A program made the position numbers and the translations under genes. A stretch of DNA of 64,000 nucleotides from an uncultured Bradyrhizobium sp. GTDB taxonomy: Bacteria; Pseudomonadota; Alphaproteobacteria; Rhizobiales; Xanthobacteraceae. Each line of letters opens with the position of its first letter. The first letter of the stretch is position 1. A model generated the notes under the pieces. The model did no database searches, was not told the DNA's origin, and saw nothing but the letters and a program-made list of their open reading frames with translations. The stretch is from positions 24,150 through 88,149 of the forward strand of contig NZ_CANSMR010000028.1 of the NCBI RefSeq assembly GCF_947648125.1, given 5' to 3'. This document shows positions 54,858-63,154 of this stretch, piece by piece.

Positions 54858-55369
54858 TCGTGCCCACCTTCACGGCGCAGTTGCGCCAGCGCTTCCGGAT
54901 CGGCGCGGCTCCGCTCGCGCTTGAAGAACTCCTTCTCGACGTGGTGCTCGGCAATGAAATCTTCAATCGCCCGGTGCAACACCTCTGGCATCGGCACCGC
55001 TTCGACGAGATTGGCGCCGGCCCCCGTGAACGACTCCCCCTCCGCGGGATCCGCCGTGACCGAGGAAACGAGGTAGGGCCAAGTCCCCTCGGCGGGGCTC
55101 AACACGACCCAGATGCTTGGCCCACCGGAGACGAGGTTGTCACGGTAGCGCTCGGTTTCCGAGCGGTAGAGATCCACTGTTGCGCTGCCGGCGTAGAACA
55201 GCGTCACCCCGTCCTGTTCGCGGATCACCGTCCACGGCTTCATCTCCGGCTCGTCCGGCAGCACCCCGATGGCGCGCCAGACGACGTCGATCCATGGAGA
55301 CTCCGCCCTGCGGCGCTCGACCACGACGCCAACGGAGATACGCAACAGCGGCTGTGCGACAGGGCTCAC
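54854..55369 (-). CDS. DUF3305 protein of the formate dehydrogenase operon
   Basis: 171 aa: ISVGVVVERRRAESPWIDVV, TVIREQDGVTLFYAGSATVD and ETERYRDNLVSGGPSIWVVL. This is the DUF3305 layout (strand, W-x-D-x-x-W, ... E-T-x-x-Y-x-x-N-L). Ends in a charged helix with FFKRERSRADPEALAQLRRE. Four-nt overlaps on both sides. Confidence 0.87.
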   Translation of the reverse strand: MSPVAQPLLRISVGVVVERRRAESPWIDVVWRAIGVLPDEPEMKPWTVIREQDGVTLFYAGSATVDLYRSETERYRDNLVSGGPSIWVVLSPAEGTWPYLVSSVTADPAEGESFTGAGANLVEAVPMPEVLHRAIEDFIAEHHVEKEFFKRERSRADPEALAQLRREGGHE

Positions 55370-56373
55370 GTCGCAGCCTCCAGATGCTTGATTGGTAATC
55401 CCGTCACCAAATTCTGCGGTTTCATCCGGACGACCTGATCGGACGTCGTTGCAAGGATCAGATAGGCCGGCGTGTGCCCGACGGCGTTAACGACCAGGCC
55501 GGGATCCGCAAAGCTCAGCCGAAACAACGCCAGCACGCGCCCCGCGGTGCGGTCGTCGAGGGATTCGTCCTGCCAAAGCCGGTCGCCGATCCGGGTCGCT
55601 TCGGAATCCAGGCCCACATACCAGGTGAGTTCTGCGTTGCGCAGTTCGGTCAGCGGCTCGATCGTCACATCGATCCCGAGCAGATGCGAGATCCAGCGCC
55701 GCATCGCGTCGGCCAGCGCGGCCTGCCCCCGCCCTCCGCCGGTCAGATCAAGCGCCATATCGAACTGGTCACTGCGTTGCCAATAGCCGTCGGCATTCTC
55801 CTCGCTGAGAACGTCGAGCTGGGTATCGCCCGTCGCGCCCAGCATGGACATCAGCGACAGCACCGGCGTCGGGCTGCGCGCACCAAGGATTTCCTCGTCG
55901 CCCAGCAGCAGCAAATGCTCGTGCGACAGAATCCGTTGCGGCCGAAAGAACAACTCGGCCGCGCGCAGCTGAAACGGATCCTCGCAGCGATCAAGCGCAT
56001 TGCGCAGGATCACATGCACCAGCTGGTTCATGAACAGCGGCGGCAGATTGACCGAACCGGAACGAACCATCGCGAGATAGGCCGCCTCCAGCGTCGGATG
56101 GCGCAGCAGGAGGTTACGAAATGCCAGCACGAATTGCCAGTTTTCTCGCGCATCGGCATCGGCGATCGCGGCCGCCTCCTTGTCCCCGACCGGGAGGCGC
56201 GGATCGGCCAGCAATTGCCGGTGCAAGCGACGCTCGACTGGACAGGCGTCGTCCGGCGGCATCAGCTCGGGGCGCGCGAAGTAGGCCTTCAGGTATTCGT
56301 CCGTGACAACGAGCCCGCCGCTCGCGCTGCGATCGAGCAGATGGTGGCCGCAGGCGATCCAGAAATCCCTCAT
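55366..56373 (-). CDS. DUF6352 protein of the formate dehydrogenase operon
   Basis: 335 aa, starting MRDFWIACGHHLLDRSASGG. The family is mostly helical (AYLAMVRSGSVNLPPLFMNQ, LVHVILRNALDRCEDPFQLR) with a Trp-rich later part. Cytoplasmic. Overlaps the next gene by 4 nt. No enzyme motif seen; named from operon position and remembered family. Confidence 0.8.
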   Translation of the reverse strand: MRDFWIACGHHLLDRSASGGLVVTDEYLKAYFARPELMPPDDACPVERRLHRQLLADPRLPVGDKEAAAIADADARENWQFVLAFRNLLLRHPTLEAAYLAMVRSGSVNLPPLFMNQLVHVILRNALDRCEDPFQLRAAELFFRPQRILSHEHLLLLGDEEILGARSPTPVLSLMSMLGATGDTQLDVLSEENADGYWQRSDQFDMALDLTGGGRGQAALADAMRRWISHLLGIDVTIEPLTELRNAELTWYVGLDSEATRIGDRLWQDESLDDRTAGRVLALFRLSFADPGLVVNAVGHTPAYLILATTSDQVVRMKPQNLVTGLPIKHLEAAT

Positions 56374-56906
56374 CGCCCTGGCTCCTTGCTCATGTCCGCA
56401 AGGTTGAGATTGCCGTCGGGATCGGAGTCATCCTCCAGTTCCATGAACGAGAACGCCTTGCCGTGCCCCTGCCCCTCCCGCAGTCGCAAGCTTCGGAATG
56501 ACTCGCGGACCTCGCCATCGATCATCGAGCGGTGGACGGCTATCAGCACGCTGACGGGACGGGCACAGAGCGATTGCGCAAAGGCGACCTCCTCTTCCGC
56601 CGCCATGCTCGCGGTTGAAAGATCCGGCGCGCCGAACCGCTCGACCAGTCGCCTCGCAAGGAGCTCCACCAGCGCCCGGCGATCGTCCTCGGTCGCGGGG
56701 ACGATCTGCGCAAGCGTCGACCAGCCCCAGGATTGCACGCCGAGAAAACCGCCGCGGAAAGCGGCACGGTCCTTGCCGTGCAGTTGCGCCAAATCTCGAT
56801 CAAGAAAACGGAACGCGCCCGACACCGCCCATTCGCCGGGCTCCGCGGGCACGTCGAATACGAACGTGTCGGACGGGTCGAGCGCGATGGTGCGCAAGAG
56901 CTTCAC
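56370..56906 (-). CDS. DUF6505 protein of the formate dehydrogenase operon
   Basis: 178 aa from GTG 56906, with GGAGG 8-12 nt upstream; the open frame reaches 56939 but the ribosome site decides. LLRTIALDPSDTFVFDVPAE, GEWAVSGAFRFLDRDLAQLH and FLGVQSWGWSTLAQIVPATE. Start overlaps the stop of the ligase-like gene by 4 nt. Confidence 0.8.
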   Translation of the reverse strand: MKLLRTIALDPSDTFVFDVPAEPGEWAVSGAFRFLDRDLAQLHGKDRAAFRGGFLGVQSWGWSTLAQIVPATEDDRRALVELLARRLVERFGAPDLSTASMAAEEEVAFAQSLCARPVSVLIAVHRSMIDGEVRESFRSLRLREGQGHGKAFSFMELEDDSDPDGNLNLADMSKEPGR

Positions 56907-57670
56907 AGGCGCGGTCCTCCGAGCTTCGGATCGAGCCACGAGGACGATCGCAGGTATTTCCTCAAATCGTGCCGCTCGGTCGCATCTACTCCAACCCGAC
57001 GCACCAGAAGATCGCCGTTGTCAGCGATCGCGCGAGAGGTCTGCGGCTCGTCCGTCAGCAGACTCAGGAATTCGCGTGCAACGGCGTCAAAACCGTCGAC
57101 GTGCCAGGTTTCGGTCGCGAGCATCAGATGCCGCGCAAAGCTTTCCGTGATTTGAACCGCGCCGGCTTCGCCAAAGCCCTCCTGATCGAGCGCCGAAGCG
57201 AGTGGATGAACGCCGGCTTCCGCCTCGGTCATCGCAACCGTCCGGATCATGGCACCGAACACCAACCAACGCGGCGGCTCATCCTCTTTCGCGGACGATG
57301 GCCAGCCAAGCTGGCCGCCACCGACGAGCCCGCCGTCGACACGGACCGCATCCGGCCAGTCGATGGCGACCTGCTTGTTCGGGGGTGCATAGGCGCGCAA
57401 GGCGTCGGTCAATGCCACCATGGCGGCATAGAAGGCGCGGCGCGCGGTGCACAAGGGCTCGGCGGGTTCGAGCACGACGGCGAACTCGGCGAGATCGAAC
57501 CGCCCCACATAGGTCAGCGTGCCTGCCCCGCTCTTCTCCGCGATGTCGATGGCATGGGCGAAGGCGTCGCGCCTCTCGCGCAGCCTCACCAGCCTGAACG
57601 GCGGAGGCAGGTCAACGGGCTCCAGGATCGATGAGCGCGTGTGGACGGTCGGCGACAGACGGACCTCCAG
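56903..57670 (-). CDS. Biotin/lipoate-protein-ligase-like protein, start codon unclear
   Basis: About 245-255 aa. LPPPFRLVRLRERRDAFAHA, GTLTYVGRFDLAEFAVVLEP, NKQVAIDWPDAVRVDGGLVG and RWLVFGAMIRTVAMTEAE. This is the biotin/lipoate A-B ligase fold with the W-P-D-x-(I/V)-x-x-x-G-x-(K/L)-x-G-G segment. The frame has no ATG, GTG or TTG between 57770 and the domain start; the first normal codon is a GTG at 57589 inside the domain. A CTG at 57670 or another rare start is possible, or a sequencing error. First gene of the FDH operon; possibly a cofactor-related accessory. Confidence 0.75.
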   Translation of the reverse strand: MEVRLSPTVHTRSSILEPVDLPPPFRLVRLRERRDAFAHAIDIAEKSGAGTLTYVGRFDLAEFAVVLEPAEPLCTARRAFYAAMVALTDALRAYAPPNKQVAIDWPDAVRVDGGLVGGGQLGWPSSAKEDEPPRWLVFGAMIRTVAMTEAEAGVHPLASALDQEGFGEAGAVQITESFARHLMLATETWHVDGFDAVAREFLSLLTDEPQTSRAIADNGDLLVRRVGVDATERHDLRKYLRSSSWLDPKLGGPRL

Positions 57671-57770
57671 CTTCCATTTCTTCCCATGTGATAATAGCTT
57701 ATCCGAGCAAAGGGGACGGCGCGAGTCCGCCCCCTCGTTCCCGGACGCTTTGGGAGGTGAATAGCCGCGT
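57671..57770. promoter_or_regulatory. Divergent control region of the formate dehydrogenase genes
   Basis: The 100-nt gap separates the leftward FDH operon from the rightward iron-sulfur gene, so both promoters and any operator for the HTH-TorD protein should lie here or just inside the genes. I see GGGAGGTG at 57750-57757 (ribosome site for 57771) but no clear sigma-54 or CRP/FNR box. Confidence 0.45.
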
Positions 57771-59804
57771 ATGCCGGATTCGCCGAAGACGATCCTGATC
57801 TGCTCGTGCGAAGACACGATGCGTCTCGACACCGCTGCGATCAAGCGAGGCTGTCGCAACAGCGAGATCGCCGAATTCCGACACCTGTGCCGAGCCGAGC
57901 TGGATCGGTTTCGCGATGCAGCGAAGGTCGCGGGCCCGATGATCGTCGGCTGCACCCAGGAGGCGCCGCTGTTTGCCGATGCGATGGAGGGCCGCTCGGA
58001 AAGAACGGAGTTCGTCAACATCCGGGAGACCGCAGGGTGGTCCCTGGAAGGGCGACAGGCGGGGCCGAAAACGGCAGGGCTGCTCGCGGCAGCGTCGGAG
58101 CCCGTGCCGGCCTACCCGTTTGTCGCCTTGTCAAGCGAGGGCGTAATCCTGATCTATGGCCGCGACGACGTCGCGGTTGAAGCGGGCCAACTGCTGGCAG
58201 ATCACCTCGACGTGACGGTCATGATCACGAGGCCAGCGCAGATTGCGCCACCGGCGACGACATCGTTCCCGATCGTCAAGGGTACGATTCGAAATGCCAA
58301 GGGACATTTGGGCGCCTTCGAGCTTGAGATCGACGACTATGCCGCGCCTCGCCCCTCCTCGCGCGAGGCGCTGATGTTCGAGGCTCCGCGCAACGGCCTG
58401 ACGTCGCGCTGCGACCTCATCCTTGATCTTTCCGGCGGGATGCCGCTTTTTCCCGCGCATGACCTGCGCGAAGGTTATCTCCGCGCCGACCCGGGAGACC
58501 CGCCCGTAATGCTGCGCGCGGTCCTCAAGGCACGCGATCTCGTCGGCAGTTTCGACAAGCCGAAATACGTCAACTTCGCCGCAGAGCTCTGCGTGCATTC
58601 GCGGTCGAAGCTAACGGGGTGCCATCGCTGCCTCGATCTTTGCCCGACCGGGGCGATCACACCGGATGGCGATCACGTCAGGATCAATGCGGAGGTTTGC
58701 GCCGGATGCGGCCAATGCGCCGCGGCCTGTCCGACCGGCGCGGCAACCTATGCCCTGCCACCGGCCGACGCGCTGTTACACAAATTGCGCGCGATGCTTT
58801 TGTCCTATCACGCGGCCGGCGGCACCCATGCCGTCGTCCTGTTCCACGATAGCCAGCACGGCAGCGCGTTGATCGATGCGCTCGCCCGCCATGGCGACGG
58901 GCTGCCGGCTAGCGTGCTGCCGCTCGCGGTGAACGAGGTGACGCAGGTTGGACTCGAGGCCGTCGTCGCGTCCTTCGCCTATGGTGCGGCGGGGATCCGC
59001 TTTCTGCTTCGCGCAAAGCCGCGGCATGACGTCGCCGGCCTCTTCAAGACGATCGCGATGGCTGATGCCATTATCTCCGGACTTGGATTTGCAGGACCTG
59101 GGTTCGCAGGACGCAGGGTCGAAGCCATCGAAACCGACGATCCGGACGCACTCGGCAAGACGCTCTGGTCAATCGAGCCGGCGCCGACCGTCGAGCACCC
59201 AGCGACCTTCCGGTCCGTCGGCAAACGGCGCGAATTGCTTCGCCTCGCGCTTCACGAGCTTCACAGCCGCGCTCCTTCGCCGGTCGACGTCATCGCGCTG
59301 CCTGAAGGCGCACCACTTGGCGCGATCAGCGTCAATGTGGAGGGATGCACCTTATGTCTGTCTTGCGTGTCGGTCTGCCCGACCGGTGCGCTGCGCGACG
59401 ATCCCGAGCGTCCTGTGCTCAAATTCGTCGAAGATGCCTGCGTGCAATGCGGATTGTGCCAGAGCACGTGCCCGGAAAAGGTGATCACGCTCAAGCCGCA
59501 GATCGACTTCCGGGCCGCCAGGGCCCCGGCAACGATCATCAAGGAGGAAGAGCCTGCGCTTTGCATCCGCTGCAACAAACCATTTGGCGTGAAGAGCACG
59601 ATTGAGAAGATCGCAGCGAAACTCGAGGGCCGGCACTGGATGTATCCCGCCGGCGACAAGCGGCTCGATACGGTAAGAATGTGCGCGGATTGCCGCGTGA
59701 TCACCATGAGCGAGCAACAGTTCGACCCGTTTGCCGGCGTGCCACAACGCGCGGCGCCTCGCACGACCGATGATTATCTACGCGAACGGGAAACCAAGAA
59801 TTAG
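57771..59804 (+). CDS. Multi-[4Fe-4S] protein divergent from the formate dehydrogenase operon
   Basis: 677 aa. At least four ferredoxin-type motifs in two pairs: CHRCLDLCPTGAI and CAGCGQCAAACPTGAA (~residues 285-325), then CTLCLSCVSVCPTGAL and CVQCGLCQSTCPEKV (~525-570). Extra Cys pairs are CIRC and CADCR near the end. The first 280 residues include a Cys-bearing head (ILICSCEDTM, IVGCTQEAP), as in HdrA-like or ferredoxin-fused proteins. Cytoplasmic by lack of signal. Probably moves electrons during FDH maturation or to another acceptor; the exact role is unproven. Confidence 0.85.
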   Translation: MPDSPKTILICSCEDTMRLDTAAIKRGCRNSEIAEFRHLCRAELDRFRDAAKVAGPMIVGCTQEAPLFADAMEGRSERTEFVNIRETAGWSLEGRQAGPKTAGLLAAASEPVPAYPFVALSSEGVILIYGRDDVAVEAGQLLADHLDVTVMITRPAQIAPPATTSFPIVKGTIRNAKGHLGAFELEIDDYAAPRPSSREALMFEAPRNGLTSRCDLILDLSGGMPLFPAHDLREGYLRADPGDPPVMLRAVLKARDLVGSFDKPKYVNFAAELCVHSRSKLTGCHRCLDLCPTGAITPDGDHVRINAEVCAGCGQCAAACPTGAATYALPPADALLHKLRAMLLSYHAAGGTHAVVLFHDSQHGSALIDALARHGDGLPASVLPLAVNEVTQVGLEAVVASFAYGAAGIRFLLRAKPRHDVAGLFKTIAMADAIISGLGFAGPGFAGRRVEAIETDDPDALGKTLWSIEPAPTVEHPATFRSVGKRRELLRLALHELHSRAPSPVDVIALPEGAPLGAISVNVEGCTLCLSCVSVCPTGALRDDPERPVLKFVEDACVQCGLCQSTCPEKVITLKPQIDFRAARAPATIIKEEEPALCIRCNKPFGVKSTIEKIAAKLEGRHWMYPAGDKRLDTVRMCADCRVITMSEQQFDPFAGVPQRAAPRTTDDYLRERETKN

Positions 59805-59849
59805 AACCAATTCGATTGTGGGGAGCAGCACACTTTAGGAAGGCGCACC

Positions 59850-60158
59850 ATGTCTCATCTCACCAAAGCTCATTTTGCATTCGTTGCCGTTGGCGTTGCC
59901 CTTGGCACAGCGATGATCGCGGCGCCCGTCGAAGCCGCGCGCCTGTCGAACGCCGACAAGGTCGCCCTGAAACAGGCGATCGTTGCCTGCAAGGCGCAAG
60001 CCAAGGGCAGGAAGATCAAATGGCTGGCCCGCCGGAAATATGTCAACAGCTGCGTCTCCGAGGCCCTGAAGGAACATCCAAACGTCGACGTCATCAAACT
60101 GATCAAGGAGCATCCAAACTTGACGGACCTCCCAGTAGAGAAATGGCCCGGCTTCTAG
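59850..60158 (+). CDS. Small exported basic protein
   Basis: 102 aa with a signal peptide ending near APVEAA. The mature part is ~70 residues with two Cys (IVACKAQAKG, YVNSCVSEAL), many Lys, and a repeated phrase LKEHPN / IKEHPN. GGAAGGCGCACC precedes the ATG. The TAG stop lies inside a perfect palindrome (see 60154). Confidence 0.75.
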   Translation: MSHLTKAHFAFVAVGVALGTAMIAAPVEAARLSNADKVALKQAIVACKAQAKGRKIKWLARRKYVNSCVSEALKEHPNVDVIKLIKEHPNLTDLPVEKWPGF

Positions 60159-60259
60159 AGCTTCGGTTCTGATTGAATCAGAACCGAAGCTCTAGATTCT
60201 TGTTTTGACGCGTTTTCTTCACGCGAACCGGTGTCCACTTTGCTCGAAAGCGCTCTAGC
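60154..60259. repeat. Palindromic intergenic repeat (REP-like) overlapping a stop codon
   Basis: Arms 60154-60174 and 60176-60196 are perfect 21-nt complements (TCTAGAGCTTCGGTTCTGATT) around a single G. The element continues through TTGTTTTGACGCG and ACGCGAACCGG to CTCTAG near 60258. I recall such units as common in Bradyrhizobium and Rhodopseudomonas. It also works as a possible terminator for the gene at 59850. Confidence 0.8.
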
Positions 60260-60283
60260 TGCACACAGCTGCGTAACGGGCCG

Positions 60284-61576
60284 CTACCGTCGCCCCAACG
60301 TCGCACGCCCCAGAAAATCCGTCAGCGCCTTGCGGTCCTCGACCGAGCCGATCCGCTGCTCCGGCATTTTTGTGCCCGGCGTATAGGTATTCGGGCCGAG
60401 TTCGAAGAGTCTTGCCACCGTTTCGGGAGTCCAGACGATATCCATTTTCGTCAGCGCGTCGGAGAAGCGATATCCCGGCAACGACGCAATCCTGCGACCA
60501 AACAGGCCATCGAGCGTAGGGCCGGCGCGCTGCGGCTCCTTCGCGGACAGCGTGTGACACGCAACACACGCCCTATACACCTCGGCGCCACGATCTCCCG
60601 CATAGGGCGCCAGGGGATCGCTTTGTGCATCCCGCAGCGACGAGCCGATTGGATCGCCCGTCCGCGCGTTCCAGCGCCGGATCCTGCCGTCCGCGCCTCC
60701 CGTCAGCAACGTTGCGTTGTCGGGCAGGAATGCCACCGACCAAATGGGCGCTCCCTGAGTGGCCAGCGCTTGCACGATGCTCCGCGCCTTTCGGTCGATG
60801 ACGGAAACCCCTCCACCAATTCCCGTCGCCGCGATCAACGTGCCGTCGGCGGACATCGCCAACGCGACGATCGGGGTCGACCCGGCCTGAACTTCGCCGG
60901 TCTCACGACTATCCGATGTCAGAAGCCGTATTTTCCCGTCGCCTCCGCCCGTGACGATCTCGCCGTCGGGCGCGACTGCCACGGCATTGAGAGGTGACGG
61001 AAGCAGGACGACATCCGGCGTTCCTGCCACCATCGGCCAGATCCTCAACTCGCGATCGTAACCGACGCTGACCAGCGATTGTCCATCTGCAGAGAAGGCA
61101 ACTCCGTTCACGTTCTGCGTATGCCCTTTCAGCACCTGCGACGCGCCGCCGGCGAGTGACCAGACGCCGACCGTATGATCCCACGATGCCGTGGCGAGCC
61201 GTGTTCCGTCCGGCGAGACGGCGAGCGAAACGATTGGCGCGAGATGGCCCTCGAAGACCTGATCCGGCTGCTCCCGGCCGGGTGTCCAGATCGCGATCCG
61301 CGCGTCGGCTCCGGCTGTCGCCATTCGTCCGTCCTTCAGGAACGCGACTGCATTCACTGCATCGGAGTGAAAACGAAGGACTTGCTCCGCGGATTCGGTC
61401 TTGAGTGACCATCGAATGGCGGATGTGTCGAAGCTGCCTGACAGAGCGTTGTTGCCATCACTCGAGATCGCAATCGCCCGAACGGGTCCGCCATGACCCG
61501 CGAGCTGGCCTTGCGCCGGCGTTAAATCAAATGCCCACAAGGCGGCAACGACGTACAGATTTGAGAGCCAGTTCAT
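60284..61576 (-). CDS. Exported WD40-propeller / cytochrome c fusion
   Basis: 430 aa from ATG 61576, chosen because a signal peptide begins there (MNWLSNLYVVAALWAFDLTP). Residues ~25-310 carry six to seven WD40 blades (VRAIAISSDGNNALSGSFDT, VSLAVSPDGTRLATASWDHT, VNGVAFSADGQSLVSVGYDR, SVAFLPDNATLLTGGADGRI). The last ~105 are a class I cytochrome c with haem motif CVACH and a later Met ligand candidate (PGTKMPEQRI). Periplasmic electron carrier with a binding propeller; partner unknown. Confidence 0.87.
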   Translation of the reverse strand: MNWLSNLYVVAALWAFDLTPAQGQLAGHGGPVRAIAISSDGNNALSGSFDTSAIRWSLKTESAEQVLRFHSDAVNAVAFLKDGRMATAGADARIAIWTPGREQPDQVFEGHLAPIVSLAVSPDGTRLATASWDHTVGVWSLAGGASQVLKGHTQNVNGVAFSADGQSLVSVGYDRELRIWPMVAGTPDVVLLPSPLNAVAVAPDGEIVTGGGDGKIRLLTSDSRETGEVQAGSTPIVALAMSADGTLIAATGIGGGVSVIDRKARSIVQALATQGAPIWSVAFLPDNATLLTGGADGRIRRWNARTGDPIGSSLRDAQSDPLAPYAGDRGAEVYRACVACHTLSAKEPQRAGPTLDGLFGRRIASLPGYRFSDALTKMDIVWTPETVARLFELGPNTYTPGTKMPEQRIGSVEDRKALTDFLGRATLGRR

Positions 61577-62118
61577 CGGCGGCTCGCGGGTCGGCTCCGG
61601 CACGCTGCCGTTGCCTTGCAGGATAGCTTGCACGCGCTTGACCAGGGTCAACGACTGGAGCCGTTGTTCGGTTTCCATGCTGCGCCGCGGGATCGGAACG
61701 CCCCCGGTACTCAATGCCGCAATGGCGTCTTGTTGGCTTGAACCGAGGGGCACCGGCTCCTATGCTGAACGTGAAGCGTCAAGGATGACGGCATGCAAAT
61801 ACGACCCAAAGCGTATCTGCATTTCATTTCGCTGTGGCGGTCACTTCGCAATTCGACTTCGCCACACGATGCCGACGTGCCCCGTGAAACGTCACCATCG
61901 CTCATTTTCGTCGCGGTCGTGCTGACGCTTCTCTCGGCTATCCTGGAGGTCGACCTTCATCGAGGTGAATTGGAATCGCTTGGTCTCCTCCGAAGCCACG
62001 ACTCACCTCCAGCCGCCTTCTTGGGCCCGTAGCGTTCGTCGCCCGACCAGGTTTCAATCTGAAGCGCGCCCTCAGCGTTGATCCTGGCTGCGGGTCGCTT
62101 CGCCTGACAGTTGGTTGT
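61577..62118. other. Gap, no gene supported
   Basis: The frame of the fusion gene stays open upstream to 61753, but its codons there lack protein character. Nothing else recognised. Confidence 0.4.
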
Positions 62119-62334
62119 CTACCGCGTCGTCTCTCTCGGAAAGACCAGGGACCGGTCGTCGAAGTCCTCGGCCGGCAACTTGGCTGCGCCGCGGGCGCCT
62201 TGCAGTTCTTGCAATGTCGAACTGCTTGCCAAGTCGGCACGCCCGACGGCCGAGACCGAGTGTGATCGCGGGAAGCCGAGCACCGCGGTAAGAAGTGCAA
62301 AAGCGGTGATGACCGCTACCATCAGACCCTTCAT
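62119..62334 (-). CDS. 71-aa small exported protein
   Basis: MKGLMVAVITAFALLTAVLG signal, then a mature tail with LPAEDFDDRSLVFPRETTR. The ending (E/D-D-F-x-D-x-S-L-V-F-P) is one I recall from short Bradyrhizobium proteins. GGAGATTTCGC before the ATG. Confidence 0.6.
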   Translation of the reverse strand: MKGLMVAVITAFALLTAVLGFPRSHSVSAVGRADLASSSTLQELQGARGAAKLPAEDFDDRSLVFPRETTR

Positions 62335-63101
62335 GCGAAATCTCCGTTCGGTTGGAGCTGTCCCCGAAGAAGTTTTGCAGTGATCTGATTAGTGCTGACC
62401 GCAGCGTCGCGATGTGAACCGCCTCACATGCCCTGGAAATTTTCTACTGAAGCGCCTTTCCGGTTCCGCCCGATTAAAGTCGACGGCAATGGCTTCGTAC
62501 GCGAGGATGTGGCCGACAAGAAAGCTGCTAAAATTGCCGGTGCAGTACCCGCGATTGAAGTTCAATCCGCGAGATGACCTTGCTTCTCCACCTTGTTGAC
62601 ATTTGGTCGAACCGTCGGCCTCGAAATCGATGCTCGCCAGCATTCTCGCAAGTTGCTTGCGCGCGCAAGTACGCGGCTCGTAGGTGGTAAACAAAATCGC
62701 AGAATCGATAGCGCGTGAGCAATTCATCCCGGCATCAACATTCCTCACCGTTACGTTTGAACGGCAGCCTCCTCCCCAATGGCGACACGAAGGCAGGTCG
62801 GTTCGCTAACGCCGACGGAACGACGCCAGCTTATCGGTCGTCGGTAGCTGCCCTGCTCTCATCAATCCGATCGCGTCGAGCCGACGTCCGCGTCACGCCT
62901 CGAACGACTGTTCAGATTTTGTTTTTCTTGATCTCCCGGTGCACACGTCATGCACACGCGGCTCACTAACCATTTGAAAAATTTCAGGTCTCGCTCCAAT
63001 CCATCATGAGCAAGCTTGAGCTAGCTCCAGCAAATTACGTGCAACTTGGTCGTATCGACAATCGCGGCGTAACCGGGAGGTGGCACAAACCCGCCGAACT
63101 C
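62335..63101. other. Gap upstream of the groEL terminator
   Basis: A minus-strand frame (62389-62748, 119 codons) is open, but its composition (several Cys and Arg clusters, no ribosome site) does not convince. Otherwise nothing seen. Confidence 0.4.
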
Positions 63102-63129
63102 AAAGGCCCGGCATCACTGCCGGGCCTTT
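63102..63129 (-). terminator. Intrinsic terminator of groEL
   Basis: AAAGGCCCGGCA 63102-63113 pairs perfectly with TGCCGGGCCTTT 63118-63129 around TCAC. It lies 26 nt beyond the groEL stop on the minus strand. Confidence 0.8.
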
Positions 63130-63154
63130 ATGGTTGAGCTCTGAATATTCGGAG

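Noticed and set aside
55474-57150. 558-codon plus-strand frame opposite three FDH accessory genes
   Set aside because: Crosses several real gene boundaries without regard to them; low-complexity Arg/Ser ending.
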